From CAYLKS01 sp964384205 [NCBI: uncultured bacterium] (lineage in GTDB: Bacteria > JAGOEH01), in NCBI GenBank assembly GCA_964384205.1, contig CAYLKS010000010.1, forward strand, positions 1 to 61,988: a stretch of 61,988 nucleotides of DNA, written 5' to 3'. The notes beneath the pieces were generated by a model that had not been told where the DNA came from, searched no databases, and was given only the letters and a program-made list of their open reading frames with translations. Shown here piece after piece: positions 18,184 through 26,423 of the stretch. The position numbers and the translations under genes were made by a program. How positions within the stretch are numbered: the stretch's first letter is position 1; each line of letters begins with the position of its first letter.

Positions 18184-19144
18184 TTTGATTTTTTAAAATT
18201 TTTATATAGTATTTATTTTTATCTTTTTTTTGAAGCTTTAGTGGTAGTTTTAGAATTTTATTATAAAATAAATTTTGTAATTTTTTTATATTAAGCTCTT
18301 TTGCATATAAATCACCTAATTGATATAAACATATAGATTCATTTATATGGTTATTAGGAGCAGCATAAATTAATTTTAATAGTTTTCGCAGAGTTTTTTC
18401 TAATAAAAGAGAATTTTTTATTTTTTTAGCATATTCTATTCTTGTCCAGTAAAATGTTCGGGATTCTGGAAATTGGTTTATCAATGAATCTATCAATATT
18501 TTTGCTTTTTTCAAACTATCTTCGTTTATATATACCCATGCTAACATATTTATTGCAGGATATTTTGTTAATATTCCAGACTGAGCAGCAATTTTTATTT
18601 CTTTTATTCCTTCTCTACTATTGTCTTCTAAACCTGGAAAAATTTTTAGAATGCCGATTTTTTTACTAAACCAATAATTATATATTCCAATCCCAAGGTA
18701 TGCGTCATAGAATGAACTATCAATTTTTATACATTCTTTTAGAAAATAGATCCCCTTTCTCCCATATTTAAATGCTTTTAGGAATGATTTTTTTTTACCA
18801 TAATGAGAACCTATATAGCCGTATATTGTTCCCATTAAATAATTATATTCTGGAGAATTTGTTTTATAATATTTTTGGGTATATTTTTCACAGGAATCAA
18901 GATAGGATATAAAAATTTCTTCATCAGAATAATCTTCATAATCCATCATTTTTGTCTGGATAACACTTGCTTTTAATAGATAATAGATTGCTTTATTTTT
19001 AATATTTTTTTCAATTTTTTCATTAGCATCATTATACTTTGCATTTATTATATCTTCAATTATATAATTTATACTTTTAGGGAATTTTAAATTAGCATTT
19101 ATTATAGTATTTAAAATTAAAATAGAAAAAATAAATTTTTTCAT
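18176..19144 (-). CDS. exported TPR-repeat protein
   Basis: 322 residues with an N-terminal signal peptide (to about residue 17) and helical repeats matching degenerate TPRs (DAYLGIGIYNYWF, PAINMLAWVYINEDSLKKAK, ESRTFYWTRIEYAKK, ESICLYQLGDLYAKE). Probably a periplasmic scaffold; no enzyme motif. The ATG lies six bases after a perfect TATAAT and has no Shine-Dalgarno, so the transcript should be leaderless. Confidence 0.75.
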   Translation of the reverse strand: MKKFIFSILILNTIINANLKFPKSINYIIEDIINAKYNDANEKIEKNIKNKAIYYLLKASVIQTKMMDYEDYSDEEIFISYLDSCEKYTQKYYKTNSPEYNYLMGTIYGYIGSHYGKKKSFLKAFKYGRKGIYFLKECIKIDSSFYDAYLGIGIYNYWFSKKIGILKIFPGLEDNSREGIKEIKIAAQSGILTKYPAINMLAWVYINEDSLKKAKILIDSLINQFPESRTFYWTRIEYAKKIKNSLLLEKTLRKLLKLIYAAPNNHINESICLYQLGDLYAKELNIKKLQNLFYNKILKLPLKLQKKDKNKYYIKILKNQIN

Positions 19145-19150
19145 TGCATA

Positions 19151-19178
19151 ATTATAGTGAAAAAAATATAAAAGTCAA
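19151..19178 (-). promoter_or_regulatory. promoter of the TPR gene, back to back with the next promoter
   Basis: Minus strand TTGACT (19178-19173), 16 bases, TATAAT (19156-19151). Transcription should start at the A of the ATG (19144). Its -35 box forms a perfect inverted repeat (AAAAGTCAA-TAC-TTGACTTTT) with the -35 of the plus-strand promoter. Confidence 0.6.
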
Positions 19179-19181
19179 TAC

Positions 19182-19209
19182 TTGACTTTTTTCTATATTA
19201 TTTTAAATT
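19182..19209 (+). promoter_or_regulatory. promoter of the small gene at 19227
   Basis: TTGACT at 19182-19187, 16 bases, TAAATT at 19204-19209. The -35 boxes of the divergent pair are only three bases apart, so two polymerases could not bind at once. Confidence 0.45.
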
Positions 19210-19226
19210 ATATAAAAAGGAGAAAT

Positions 19227-19487
19227 ATGTTAAAAAAGATAAATATTAAAAATTTAAAACCAGGGATGAAGCTTGTAAAAGGGCTAACTTTTAAAGGTAA
19301 AAAATTATTTGAAGCTGGTACTATATTAAATACTCAAAATATTTTACAAATACAAAAATTGGCTAATCCCAATACCTATATAACAGTAGAAATTTCTACT
19401 GGAGTAGTAATGAATGAAAATGGCGAAGTAGATTCCAAAGCTACTTTTACAAATATTGTAATAAATTTAAGAAATAAAAATAAATAA
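19227..19487 (+). CDS. small protein with DUF3391-like N-terminal motif
   Basis: 86 residues from ATG 19227, with AAAGGAG upstream; a longer frame from TTG 19182 only reads the -35 box. IKNLKPGMKLVKGLTFKGKKLFEAGTIL resembles the short beta domain found before HD-GYP and related c-di-GMP signalling domains ('dLkpGMvla.dv...g..ll..Gt.l'). Here it stands alone. The diguanylate cyclase gene next door, convergent, makes a c-di-GMP role attractive but unproven. Confidence 0.65.
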   Translation: MLKKINIKNLKPGMKLVKGLTFKGKKLFEAGTILNTQNILQIQKLANPNTYITVEISTGVVMNENGEVDSKATFTNIVINLRNKNK

Positions 19488-19488
19488 T

Positions 19489-21105
19489 TTATATATTTTC
19501 TTCAGTGGCAACCTGGTTTCTACCATTATTTTTTGCAAAATATAATGCCTTATCTGCTCGTTCGATAAAACTATCTGGAGTATCTGTTTTTTTTAATTCA
19601 GAAATTCCAGCTGATATTGTTATTTTTATAGTTTCACTTTTTTTATAAGTAAATATTATATTTTCTATTATTTTTTTAATTTTTTCTGCCACATTTGCTG
19701 CATTTTTAAGTTTAGTTTCTGGCAAAATTATAGCAAATTCTTCACCACCATATCGAGCAAAAAAATCGCTATCTCTAATAATTAATTTGATATTTTTTAC
19801 AATTCTATTTAGAGCATTATCTCCAACTCTATGGCCATATTTATCATTTATCTTTTTAAAATGATCTATATCTAATATTATTAGGCAATATTCGGTATTG
19901 TATCGTTTATTAAGTTTAATAATTTCTTGTATTTTATTATCAAAAGCACGTCTATTGTATATTCCCGTTAGACCATCTATTAAAATTTCTTTTTCTATTT
20001 TTTTTCGTTCTTCTTTTATTCTTTCTAATTCTTTTTGTGTATCTTCTAATTTATTATTTAAAATCTGAAGTTCTTTTTGTAATTCTTCATATCTTTGATA
20101 ATCTATTTTATTTTTTTCTTCTATTTTCTTTTGTATATCATCTAAATATAAAAATATATTTTCTTTTAAACTATCTAAATCATTTATATCTGTAAAACCC
20201 TGTACAGCATCTTTAATATTATCTAATTTTTGAAATAAGAAATTATTAAATTTTTTATTAGATTCCTGATTTTCTTTATTTTCATTATTAAAATATAGGT
20301 AGAATTCTTTTTCAGTTTTTATTAATTTAGCTATTAATTCCTGGAGAAAATTGTCTATTTCATTTCTTTTTAATTGATATTCATATTTTAATTCCTGTAA
20401 TAGTTCTATAATATTCTCAAGATAGGAGTCTAAGTTCTCTATTTTAAAATTATTTAGAAAATTATTTAGAAATTTTTCTGATTTTTTATTTAGTTTATCA
20501 TATCCCGGTAAATTTATTTCTGAAATAATATGTTGAAATTTTTGGTATATTATTTCTTTGATTTTTGATAGTTCAAATTCTTTTTGTTCTTTTTCGAATA
20601 ATCGTTTTAAAAGGGTATGCCTTTTTTCTTTTTTATTTTCTTCATAATGTACTTCTTTCTGAAAAATTTCATTTTTTAGCTGATTAATTAGATGTTCAAT
20701 TTCTTCAAAATTGATTTTATCAATATCTGTTTCTTTTTGAAGTTCTTGAAATTTATTATAAACTGAAAAATTTTTAAAATAATCTATAGAAAGAATAAGA
20801 CTTATTATATTTCTTAAAATATTTGTTCTTTTTTTTAATAAAATTTGATAATCATCAAATTGTTTTTTTAAAAAATCATATTCTTTTTTTAACTCATCTA
20901 ATTCTTTTACTGTTTTTTTTAAGTTATCTATGTCATAATTAAATTGTGATAATCCGTTTTTATCTTTTTTTAAAAGTTTAATTACAGTTTTATTTTGTTT
21001 TAATAAAGTTTTTATAGTATTTTCGGTAGCATGTTGTTTAGCTAAATGCAAATCTCTTAAGATTTTTATTATTTCTTTACTTAATAAACTATATTCATCG
21101 TCCAT
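19489..21105 (-). CDS. soluble coiled-coil diguanylate cyclase (GGDEF)
   Basis: About 538 residues from ATG 21105 (an in-frame TTG at 21132 would add nine). A long, charged coiled-coil region (residues about 1-370, no membrane segment) is followed by a GGDEF domain: DGLTGIYNRRAFD, LIILDIDHFKKINDKYGH, ARYGGEEFAIILPET (intact GGEEF active site), SAGISEL and RADKALYFAKNNGRNQV. Makes c-di-GMP from GTP. No RxxD inhibitory site is evident just before GGEEF. No PAS/REC input; the coiled coil probably controls dimerisation. Starts ten bases after the thioredoxin stop, so same operon. Confidence 0.9.
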   Translation of the reverse strand: MDDEYSLLSKEIIKILRDLHLAKQHATENTIKTLLKQNKTVIKLLKKDKNGLSQFNYDIDNLKKTVKELDELKKEYDFLKKQFDDYQILLKKRTNILRNIISLILSIDYFKNFSVYNKFQELQKETDIDKINFEEIEHLINQLKNEIFQKEVHYEENKKEKRHTLLKRLFEKEQKEFELSKIKEIIYQKFQHIISEINLPGYDKLNKKSEKFLNNFLNNFKIENLDSYLENIIELLQELKYEYQLKRNEIDNFLQELIAKLIKTEKEFYLYFNNENKENQESNKKFNNFLFQKLDNIKDAVQGFTDINDLDSLKENIFLYLDDIQKKIEEKNKIDYQRYEELQKELQILNNKLEDTQKELERIKEERKKIEKEILIDGLTGIYNRRAFDNKIQEIIKLNKRYNTEYCLIILDIDHFKKINDKYGHRVGDNALNRIVKNIKLIIRDSDFFARYGGEEFAIILPETKLKNAANVAEKIKKIIENIIFTYKKSETIKITISAGISELKKTDTPDSFIERADKALYFAKNNGRNQVATEENI

Positions 21106-21115
21106 TTTTTGTATT

Positions 21116-21439
21116 TTAGAAGAATTTTTCAAAGGTTTTTATTAATTTATCTTTTGGTTTAAGGCCAACGATAGCTTCTAATAGATTACCATCTTTAAAT
21201 ATTCCAATTGTTGGGACACTTAAAATAGAATATTCTAAAGCAATATTTTGAGCTTCTTCTACATTACAACTATAGAATTCAGCTTTGTCACTGTTTTCGT
21301 TTGCAATTTCTGTAAAAATTGGATCTAATTTTTTACAGGGGCCGCACCATGGAGCATTAAAATCGACAATTACAAGTTTACCACTATTTATAACTTCTTT
21401 AAAATTTGCATCTGTAAGTTTTGGTAAATTTGCAGCCAT
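21116..21439 (-). CDS. trxA: thioredoxin
   Basis: 107 residues, cytoplasmic: DFNAPWCGPCKKLDPIF active site (Cys-Gly-Pro-Cys near residues 32-35), cis-Pro in SVPTIGIFKDG. Disulfide reductase for cytosolic proteins. Strong AAGGAG site; own promoter at 21466-21494. First gene of a two-gene operon with the diguanylate cyclase. Confidence 0.95.
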   Translation of the reverse strand: MAANLPKLTDANFKEVINSGKLVIVDFNAPWCGPCKKLDPIFTEIANENSDKAEFYSCNVEEAQNIALEYSILSVPTIGIFKDGNLLEAIVGLKPKDKLIKTFEKFF

Positions 21440-21465
21440 TTATTTTCTCCTTTCTTTTTTGTTTT

Positions 21466-21494
21466 AATTTATTATAAAAAAAACTGTTTGTCAA
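21466..21494 (-). promoter_or_regulatory. promoter of the thioredoxin/GGDEF operon
   Basis: Minus strand TTGACA (21494-21489), 17 bases, TAAATT (21471-21466). Its -35 lies in the left arm of a perfect nine-base inverted repeat (GTTTGTCAA 21486-21494, TTGACAAAC 21515-21523) whose right arm holds the -35 of the hydrogenase-maturation promoter. Confidence 0.5.
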
Positions 21495-21514
21495 ATGAAT
21501 TTTGTCAGTAATTG

Positions 21515-21543
21515 TTGACAAACAAAAATTTTTATTTTATATT
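21515..21543 (+). promoter_or_regulatory. promoter of the hydrogenase-maturation operon
   Basis: TTGACA at 21515-21520, 17 bases, TATATT at 21538-21543: the best promoter match in the window. Predicted start about 21550, leaving a leader of roughly 100 bases before the first ORF. Confidence 0.65.
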
Positions 21544-21560
21544 AATTCAAAAATGATGAT

Positions 21561-21595
21561 TTACAGATTAAAGTGATTTTCATTTTAATCTGTAA
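21561..21595 (+). promoter_or_regulatory. 12-bp perfect inverted repeat at the start of the hyd operon leader
   Basis: TTACAGATTAAA (21561-21572) and TTTAATCTGTAA (21584-21595) around an 11-base loop, about ten bases after the predicted transcription start. As RNA it is a 12-bp hairpin; as DNA it could be an operator. A second, smaller hairpin (AGAAGAGTT/AACTTTTCT, about 21621-21640) sits right before the AAAGGAGG of the leader ORF. Confidence 0.5.
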
Positions 21596-21653
21596 TGTTA
21601 ATTAAAAAATTTAACCTGCAAGAAGAGTTTAACTTTTCTTAAAGGAGGTAAAT

Positions 21654-21734
21654 ATGTATTATTATATTTTAGATATTTTCAAAGGTCAAATAAGGGATAA
21701 TTTATTAAAATATCGATGGATTAATCTATGTTAA
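21654..21734 (+). CDS. 26-residue leader ORF
   Basis: ATG 21654 is preceded at good distance by AAAGGAGG, one of the strongest ribosome sites in the window. It encodes MYYYILDIFKGQIRDNLLKY plus six more residues and stops with TAA at 21732-21734, overlapping the ATG of the TM1266-type gene (21728) in another frame. That next gene has no ribosome site of its own, so it is probably read by translational coupling. Could be a regulatory leader peptide or a small protein. Confidence 0.5.
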   Translation: MYYYILDIFKGQIRDNLLKYRWINLC

Positions 21735-21991
21735 GTGTTGTTAGTATTATAATTGAAGAACCTGATAAAAATTCCGGGAAAGTTAATGATATAATTAGTA
21801 ATTATCGTAATTATATTAAAGGTAGAATGGGAATACCCTTTGATGATAGGAATATAGGCATTATCACAATTATTTTAGATTGTGATATAAATCAGGTTAA
21901 TGCATTGACTGGTAAAATTGGTAAGTTAAAAGGGGTATATGCTAGAGCAACATTTCAAAATAAAGCTAAAAATTTAAATCAAGGAGATTAA
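21728..21991 (+). CDS. TM1266-family iron-only hydrogenase system putative regulator
   Basis: 87 residues, small ferredoxin-like alpha/beta fold related to NikR/ACT C-terminal domains: LSVVSIIIEE, VNDIISNYRNYIKGRMGIPF, IGIITIILDCD, NALTGKIGKLKGVYARATF. This family occurs almost only next to HydG/HydE/HydF genes and is annotated as a putative regulator; its exact role is not proven. It is two bases ahead of hydG. Confidence 0.85.
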   Translation: MLSVVSIIIEEPDKNSGKVNDIISNYRNYIKGRMGIPFDDRNIGIITIILDCDINQVNALTGKIGKLKGVYARATFQNKAKNLNQGD

Positions 21992-21993
21992 AA

Positions 21994-23463
21994 ATGATAA
22001 AAACAAATGTAAAAGAATGGATGGAAAATGTTATTAAACAGGATCAGATAGATAAGTATTTGAATAATGGGAAAGATTTTATTGACGAAGCTAAAATTAT
22101 TGAGCAAATAGAGGGAAATAAAAATCCAGATAAGAAACGCATTTTAGATATAATTAATAAAGCGTTAAATTTAGAAAGATTAGCCCCAGATGAAACAGCG
22201 GCTTTAATAAATTTAGATCCTGATGAAAAAGAATTGTGGCATGAAATCTATAAAGCAGCAAAAGAAATAAAATTGAAGGTCTATGGTAACAGAATTGTGA
22301 CTTTTGCTCCTTTGTACGTTAGTAATTATTGTGTAAATAATTGTCAATATTGTGGCTATAGAATTGAAAATAAAAAAATAGTTAGAAAACAGCTGACGGA
22401 TGAAGAATTAAAAGAAGAAGTAGAGGCACTGGTAAGTGAAGGACATAAAAGATTGATTATGGTTTATGGAGAGCATCCTTTATCTGATGCGGAATATATA
22501 GCTCATACTTTAGAGGTAACATATTCTGTAAAAGTTGGTAATGGTGAAATAAGAAGAGTTAATGTTAATGCAGCTCCATTTTCTATTGAAGATTTAAAAT
22601 TACTTAAAGAAGTTGGTATAGGTACTTATCAAGTTTTTCAAGAAACATATCATCATGAAACTTATAAAAAATTGCACCCTCAAGGGATAAAATCGAATTA
22701 TAGATGGAGATTATATGCTCTCCATAGGTCATTAGAAGCAGGGGCTGATGATGTAGCAATTGGCGCTTTGTTTGGTTTATATGATTGGAAATTTGAAGTT
22801 ATGGGATTATTATATCATGCTATCGATCTTGAGGAAAAGTTTGGAGGAGTCGGACCTCATACTATTTCTTTTCCACGATTGGAACCGGCTGTTGGTACTC
22901 CATTTTATACAAAAACTAAATATTTAGTTGATGATGATACTTTTAAGAGAATTGTTGCTATTATCAGATTATCTGTTCCTTATACTGGAATGATTTTAAC
23001 ATGTAGAGAATCTCCAAAGGTTAGAGAAGAGGTTTTAGAATTGGGAGTAACTCAACTTGATTTTGGTTCTAATATTGGAATAGGAGAATATAGTAAACAT
23101 GGGCTTGATTATTCTAAACAGCAATTTCTTTTAAATGATAGTCGTTCTTTAGATGAAGGTATTAGATGGCTTGCTCAAAAGGGGCATATAGTATCTTTTT
23201 GTACTGCTGGCTATAGATGTGGTAGAACTGGTCATTATTTTATGGATATTGCAAAAAATGGGAAAGTACATACTTTGTGTATGCCTAATGCAATTTTAAC
23301 TTATAAAGAGTATCTTGATGATTATGCATCTCCGGAAACTAAAAAAATAGGAGAGCAATTAATTCAAAAAGAACTTGAAAATATTGAAAACCCTGAGTTG
23401 AAAAAAATTGTCATAGAATATCTTGAACGGCTTGATAAAGGAGAAAGAGATCTTTATGTATGA
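21994..23463 (+). CDS. hydG: [FeFe] hydrogenase H-cluster maturase HydG (radical SAM)
   Basis: 489 residues. Cleaves tyrosine to p-cresol and supplies the Fe(CO)(CN) unit of the H-cluster. Seen: radical SAM Cys-X3-Cys-X2-Cys in YCVNNCQYCGY (near residue 112), the tail cluster CTAGYRCGRTGHYF...LCMPNA that holds the dangler-iron site, and KYIKHGLDY-like SKHGLDYSKQQF region. Length is normal. Strong evidence that the organism makes an [FeFe] hydrogenase, though HydE, HydF and the hydrogenase are outside the window. Confidence 0.96.
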   Translation: MIKTNVKEWMENVIKQDQIDKYLNNGKDFIDEAKIIEQIEGNKNPDKKRILDIINKALNLERLAPDETAALINLDPDEKELWHEIYKAAKEIKLKVYGNRIVTFAPLYVSNYCVNNCQYCGYRIENKKIVRKQLTDEELKEEVEALVSEGHKRLIMVYGEHPLSDAEYIAHTLEVTYSVKVGNGEIRRVNVNAAPFSIEDLKLLKEVGIGTYQVFQETYHHETYKKLHPQGIKSNYRWRLYALHRSLEAGADDVAIGALFGLYDWKFEVMGLLYHAIDLEEKFGGVGPHTISFPRLEPAVGTPFYTKTKYLVDDDTFKRIVAIIRLSVPYTGMILTCRESPKVREEVLELGVTQLDFGSNIGIGEYSKHGLDYSKQQFLLNDSRSLDEGIRWLAQKGHIVSFCTAGYRCGRTGHYFMDIAKNGKVHTLCMPNAILTYKEYLDDYASPETKKIGEQLIQKELENIENPELKKIVIEYLERLDKGERDLYV

Positions 23464-23770
23464 TAAATATTATATTGAGCAAATTGATAGTTTAGATGAT
23501 GATAATGTAAAAGAAAAGTTTTGTGATTTTTATGATAAATACAGAACAAGATTTCAGGATATTGAGTTTTATTTTGTAGAAATTTTTGGTGGCAGAAGAT
23601 GGTCTTATATCTGTGGTTATAATTTTGATATTTCTGTTCATCCATTGAGAATTATAATATCAAAAAAATTTGGAATTTGTTTACATTCTAATAAAAATTT
23701 AACTATTAATGATAGGTGCGTTCAGGAATTGTTGAATTTATTGAGGAATTATTTTTTAGAAAATAGTTAA
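23456..23770 (+). CDS. uncharacterised small protein following hydG
   Basis: 104 residues from ATG 23456, overlapping the end of hydG by eight bases, with AAAGGAG some 13 bases upstream. Composition is soluble and mixed alpha/beta: EKFCDFYDKYRTRFQDIEFYFVEIFGGRRWSYI is followed by DISVHPLRIIISKKFGI and a helical end. Four cysteines, not in a recognisable motif. I do not recognise the family. Tight coupling suggests a role connected to hydrogenase maturation, or simply read-through. Confidence 0.55.
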   Translation: MYDKYYIEQIDSLDDDNVKEKFCDFYDKYRTRFQDIEFYFVEIFGGRRWSYICGYNFDISVHPLRIIISKKFGICLHSNKNLTINDRCVQELLNLLRNYFLENS

Positions 23771-23772
23771 TG

Positions 23773-23813
23773 TGATGGGATTGTAACCACTATATTGTAG
23801 CCATCATAGTTAC
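23773..23813 (+). other. interleaved inverted repeats after the hyd operon (possible RNA structure); nearby 23814-23970 has nothing clear
   Basis: TGATGG (23773-23778) can pair with CCATCA (23801-23806), while GTAAC (23783-23787) can pair with GTTAC (23809-23813). The pairs are interleaved, the layout of a pseudoknot or of two competing stems. It starts two bases after the stop of the preceding gene. No U-tract follows, so it is not a standard terminator. The A/T-rich stretch after it holds no ORF I can support. Confidence 0.3.
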
Positions 23814-23975
23814 TTTATGATTCAATTAATTTTTATCAAAGGTGTAAAGGAATTTTGCTAAACTAAATAAAAGTATGAATATTAAATATTTGTTAATATT
23901 AAAATTAAATAATATTAAACATAAAATGTATCCTCCTATCGTAATATTTACAGATTTAATTTTAAATATATTTTC

Positions 23976-24004
23976 TTGACTTTATAATGATATTTTTTTA
24001 TTTT
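23976..24004 (+). promoter_or_regulatory. promoter of asnS
   Basis: TTGACT at 23976-23981, 17 bases, TATTTT at 23999-24004, then a leader of about 20 bases with GAAGGAGA before the ATG. No T-box-like leader fits in this space. Confidence 0.45.
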
Positions 24005-24032
24005 ATAATAGTTAAAGAAGGAAGGAGATTAT

Positions 24033-25427
24033 ATGAATATTATTAGTGTTGATAAATGTTTGAAAGAAGGTGAAATAGGAAAAGATGTTATTATTCGTGG
24101 ATGGGTAAGAACAAAAAGAGATTCTAAAGGTGGTTTTTCTTTTATTGAGGTAAATGATGGTTCTTGTTTAAAAAATATTCAAGTAGTTGCAGATGCCGAT
24201 TTACCTGAGTATAAAGATATTGTTTTGGAATTGAATACAGGTGATAGTGTTATAGTTGAGGGAACTATTGTAGAATCAGTTGGTACTAAACAGCGAGTGG
24301 AATTGAAGGCTAAAAAAGTGACTCTGGTAGGGAAAGCAGATCCTGATCAATATCCTCTTCAGAAAAAAAGGCATTCCTTCGAATTTTTAAGAGAAATTAC
24401 TCATTTAAGAATAAGAAGTAATACTTTTGGAGCAGTTTTTAGAGTAAGACATCATATTTCTTATGCAATACATAAATTTTTTAATGATAATGGATTTTAT
24501 TATATACATACACCAATTATTACAGGAAGTGATTGTGAGGGTGCTGGTGAATTATTTCATGTAACTACTTTTGATTTAGACAATGTGCCGAAAGATAAAA
24601 ATGGCAATGTAGATTATTCAAAGGATTTTTTCAAAAAACCTGCTAATTTAACTGTAAGTGGCCAGTTGGAAGCAGAAGTATTTGCTTCAGCTTTGAGTAA
24701 AGTTTATACATTTGGTCCTACTTTTAGAGCAGAGAATTCTAATACATCAAGGCATTTGGCAGAATTTTGGATGGTAGAACCAGAAGCGGCTTTTTATGAT
24801 ATAAATGATAATATGGATTTAGCAGAAAAATTTTTAAAATATGTAATTAAATATGTTATGGAAAAGGATCCAGAAGATATAGAATTTTTTAATAGATTTA
24901 TTGAAAAGGGGTTGATAGATAAATTAAATAATATTTTAGACAATATTTTTGAGCGGTTATCATATACAAAAGCAATTGAAATTTTAGAAAAGTCAGGAAA
25001 GAACTTTGAATTTCCTGTGGAATGGGGAATAGATTTACAATCGGAACATGAAAGGTATTTAACTGAAGAATACTTCAAAAAACCGGTGATTTTGACTGAC
25101 TATCCTAAAACTATAAAACCATTTTATATGAAAGTTAATGATGATAATAAGACCGTAAGGGGTATGGATGTATTATTTCCAAATATTGGTGAAATTATTG
25201 GTGGAAGTCAGAGAGAAGAAAGATTAGATGTTTTACGGGAAAGAATGAAAGAAATAGGGTTATCTGAAAAGGATTACTGGTGGTATATTGATTTAAGGAG
25301 ATTCGGAAGTGTGCCTCATTCTGGATTTGGTCTTGGTCTTGAAAGATTAATTTTATTTGTAACAGGTATGAAAAATATTAGAGATGTTATACCATTTTTT
25401 AGAACACCTGGTAATCTTGAATTTTAG
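24033..25427 (+). CDS. asnS: asparaginyl-tRNA synthetase
   Basis: 464 residues, class IIb. N-terminal OB anticodon-binding domain ([25 protein letters not shown]), motif 2 in [21 protein letters not shown], motif 3 in [21 protein letters not shown]. The [28 protein letters not shown] stretch and [16 protein letters not shown] favour AsnRS over AspRS. Charges tRNA-Asn. Good ribosome site; ten bases before hldD. Confidence 0.95.
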   Translation: MNIISVDKCLKEGEIGKDVIIRGWVRTKRDSKGGFSFIEVNDGSCLKNIQVVADADLPEYKDIVLELNTGDSVIVEGTIVESVGTKQRVELKAKKVTLVGKADPDQYPLQKKRHSFEFLREITHLRIRSNTFGAVFRVRHHISYAIHKFFNDNGFYYIHTPIITGSDCEGAGELFHVTTFDLDNVPKDKNGNVDYSKDFFKKPANLTVSGQLEAEVFASALSKVYTFGPTFRAENSNTSRHLAEFWMVEPEAAFYDINDNMDLAEKFLKYVIKYVMEKDPEDIEFFNRFIEKGLIDKLNNILDNIFERLSYTKAIEILEKSGKNFEFPVEWGIDLQSEHERYLTEEYFKKPVILTDYPKTIKPFYMKVNDDNKTVRGMDVLFPNIGEIIGGSQREERLDVLRERMKEIGLSEKDYWWYIDLRRFGSVPHSGFGLGLERLILFVTGMKNIRDVIPFFRTPGNLEF

Positions 25428-25436
25428 GAGGATATA

Positions 25437-26423
25437 GTGATAATTGTTACTGGAGGAGCTGGTTTTATTGGTAGTGCTATTGTTTGGGGATTGAATAAAA
25501 AAGGTATTAATGATATTTTGGTTGTTGATCATTTAGGTAATTCTGATAAATGGAAAAATTTGAATAATTTGCAGTTTAAAGATTATGTTGAAAAAGATGA
25601 ATTTCCAGATATTTTGATTTCAAATAAATGTGCCCATATAGAAGCTATTTTTCATATGGGAGCTTGCAGTTCCACAACTGAAAAAGATTCCACTTATTTA
25701 ATACATAATAATTTTGAATATACTAAGCTTGTGGCTCAGTATGCTATCAGAAAGAATATTTATTTTATTTATGCTTCCAGTGCAGCTACTTATGGTGACG
25801 GCAGATTGGGTTTTTCTGATCAGATGAATATTGATAATTTGTTTCCTTTGAATCCTTATGGTTTTAGTAAACAGCTTTTTGATATATGGGCTAAAAGAAA
25901 TCGAGTTGATCATCATTTGATGGGATTTAAATTTTTTAATGTATATGGCCCTAATGAATATCATAAAGGAGAAATGAAAAGTGTTGTGTGTAAGGCTTAT
26001 TATCAAATAAAAGAAACAGGGCAAATGAAATTATTTAAATCTTATAAAGATGGTTTTGCTCACGGAGAACAGAAAAGAGATTTTATTTATATTAAAGATG
26101 TGGTTGATGCTGTGTTATATGCTTTTGATAATAGATTGAAAGGATTATATAATTTAGGTACAGGCAAAGCACGCACTTTTTTAGATTTAGTGAAAAGTGT
26201 ATTTAGAGCTTTGAATCTCCCTGAAAAAATAGAATTTATCGAGATGCCTGAAAGTATTAGAAATCAATATCAGTATTTCACTGAGGCGGATATGAAAAAA
26301 TTTAAAGAGACTGGATATAATAGGAGTTTTTATTCTTTAGAAGATGGCATTTTTGATTATATAAATAACTATTTAGAGAGTTATAATAAATATTTGGGAA
26401 ACAAAAAAGATGAAAAAGTGTGA
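25437..26423 (+). CDS. hldD: ADP-L-glycero-D-manno-heptose 6-epimerase
   Basis: 328 residues, extended SDR. GTG start with AGGAGG directly upstream. Seen: TGGAGFIGSAIVWGLN (NADP site), MGACSSTTEKDS, YASSAATYGDG, NPYGFSKQLFD (catalytic Tyr-X3-Lys), NVYGPNEYHKGEMKSV and HGEQKRDFIYIKDVV, all typical of HldD/RfaD. Makes the heptose precursor for LPS inner core, so the cell likely has heptose-containing LPS. Overlaps the next gene by 14 bases. Confidence 0.94.
   Translation: MIIVTGGAGFIGSAIVWGLNKKGINDILVVDHLGNSDKWKNLNNLQFKDYVEKDEFPDILISNKCAHIEAIFHMGACSSTTEKDSTYLIHNNFEYTKLVAQYAIRKNIYFIYASSAATYGDGRLGFSDQMNIDNLFPLNPYGFSKQLFDIWAKRNRVDHHLMGFKFFNVYGPNEYHKGEMKSVVCKAYYQIKETGQMKLFKSYKDGFAHGEQKRDFIYIKDVVDAVLYAFDNRLKGLYNLGTGKARTFLDLVKSVFRALNLPEKIEFIEMPESIRNQYQYFTEADMKKFKETGYNRSFYSLEDGIFDYINNYLESYNKYLGNKKDEKV

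Noticed and set aside
19173-19190. Perfect inverted repeat followed by T's as a rho-independent terminator
   Set aside because: It lies upstream of both divergent genes and its arms are the two -35 boxes; no gene ends into it.
23870-23970. Minus-strand small ORF after GATAGGAGGATA near 23932-23943
   Set aside because: The ATG after this ribosome-site-like sequence opens only five codons.
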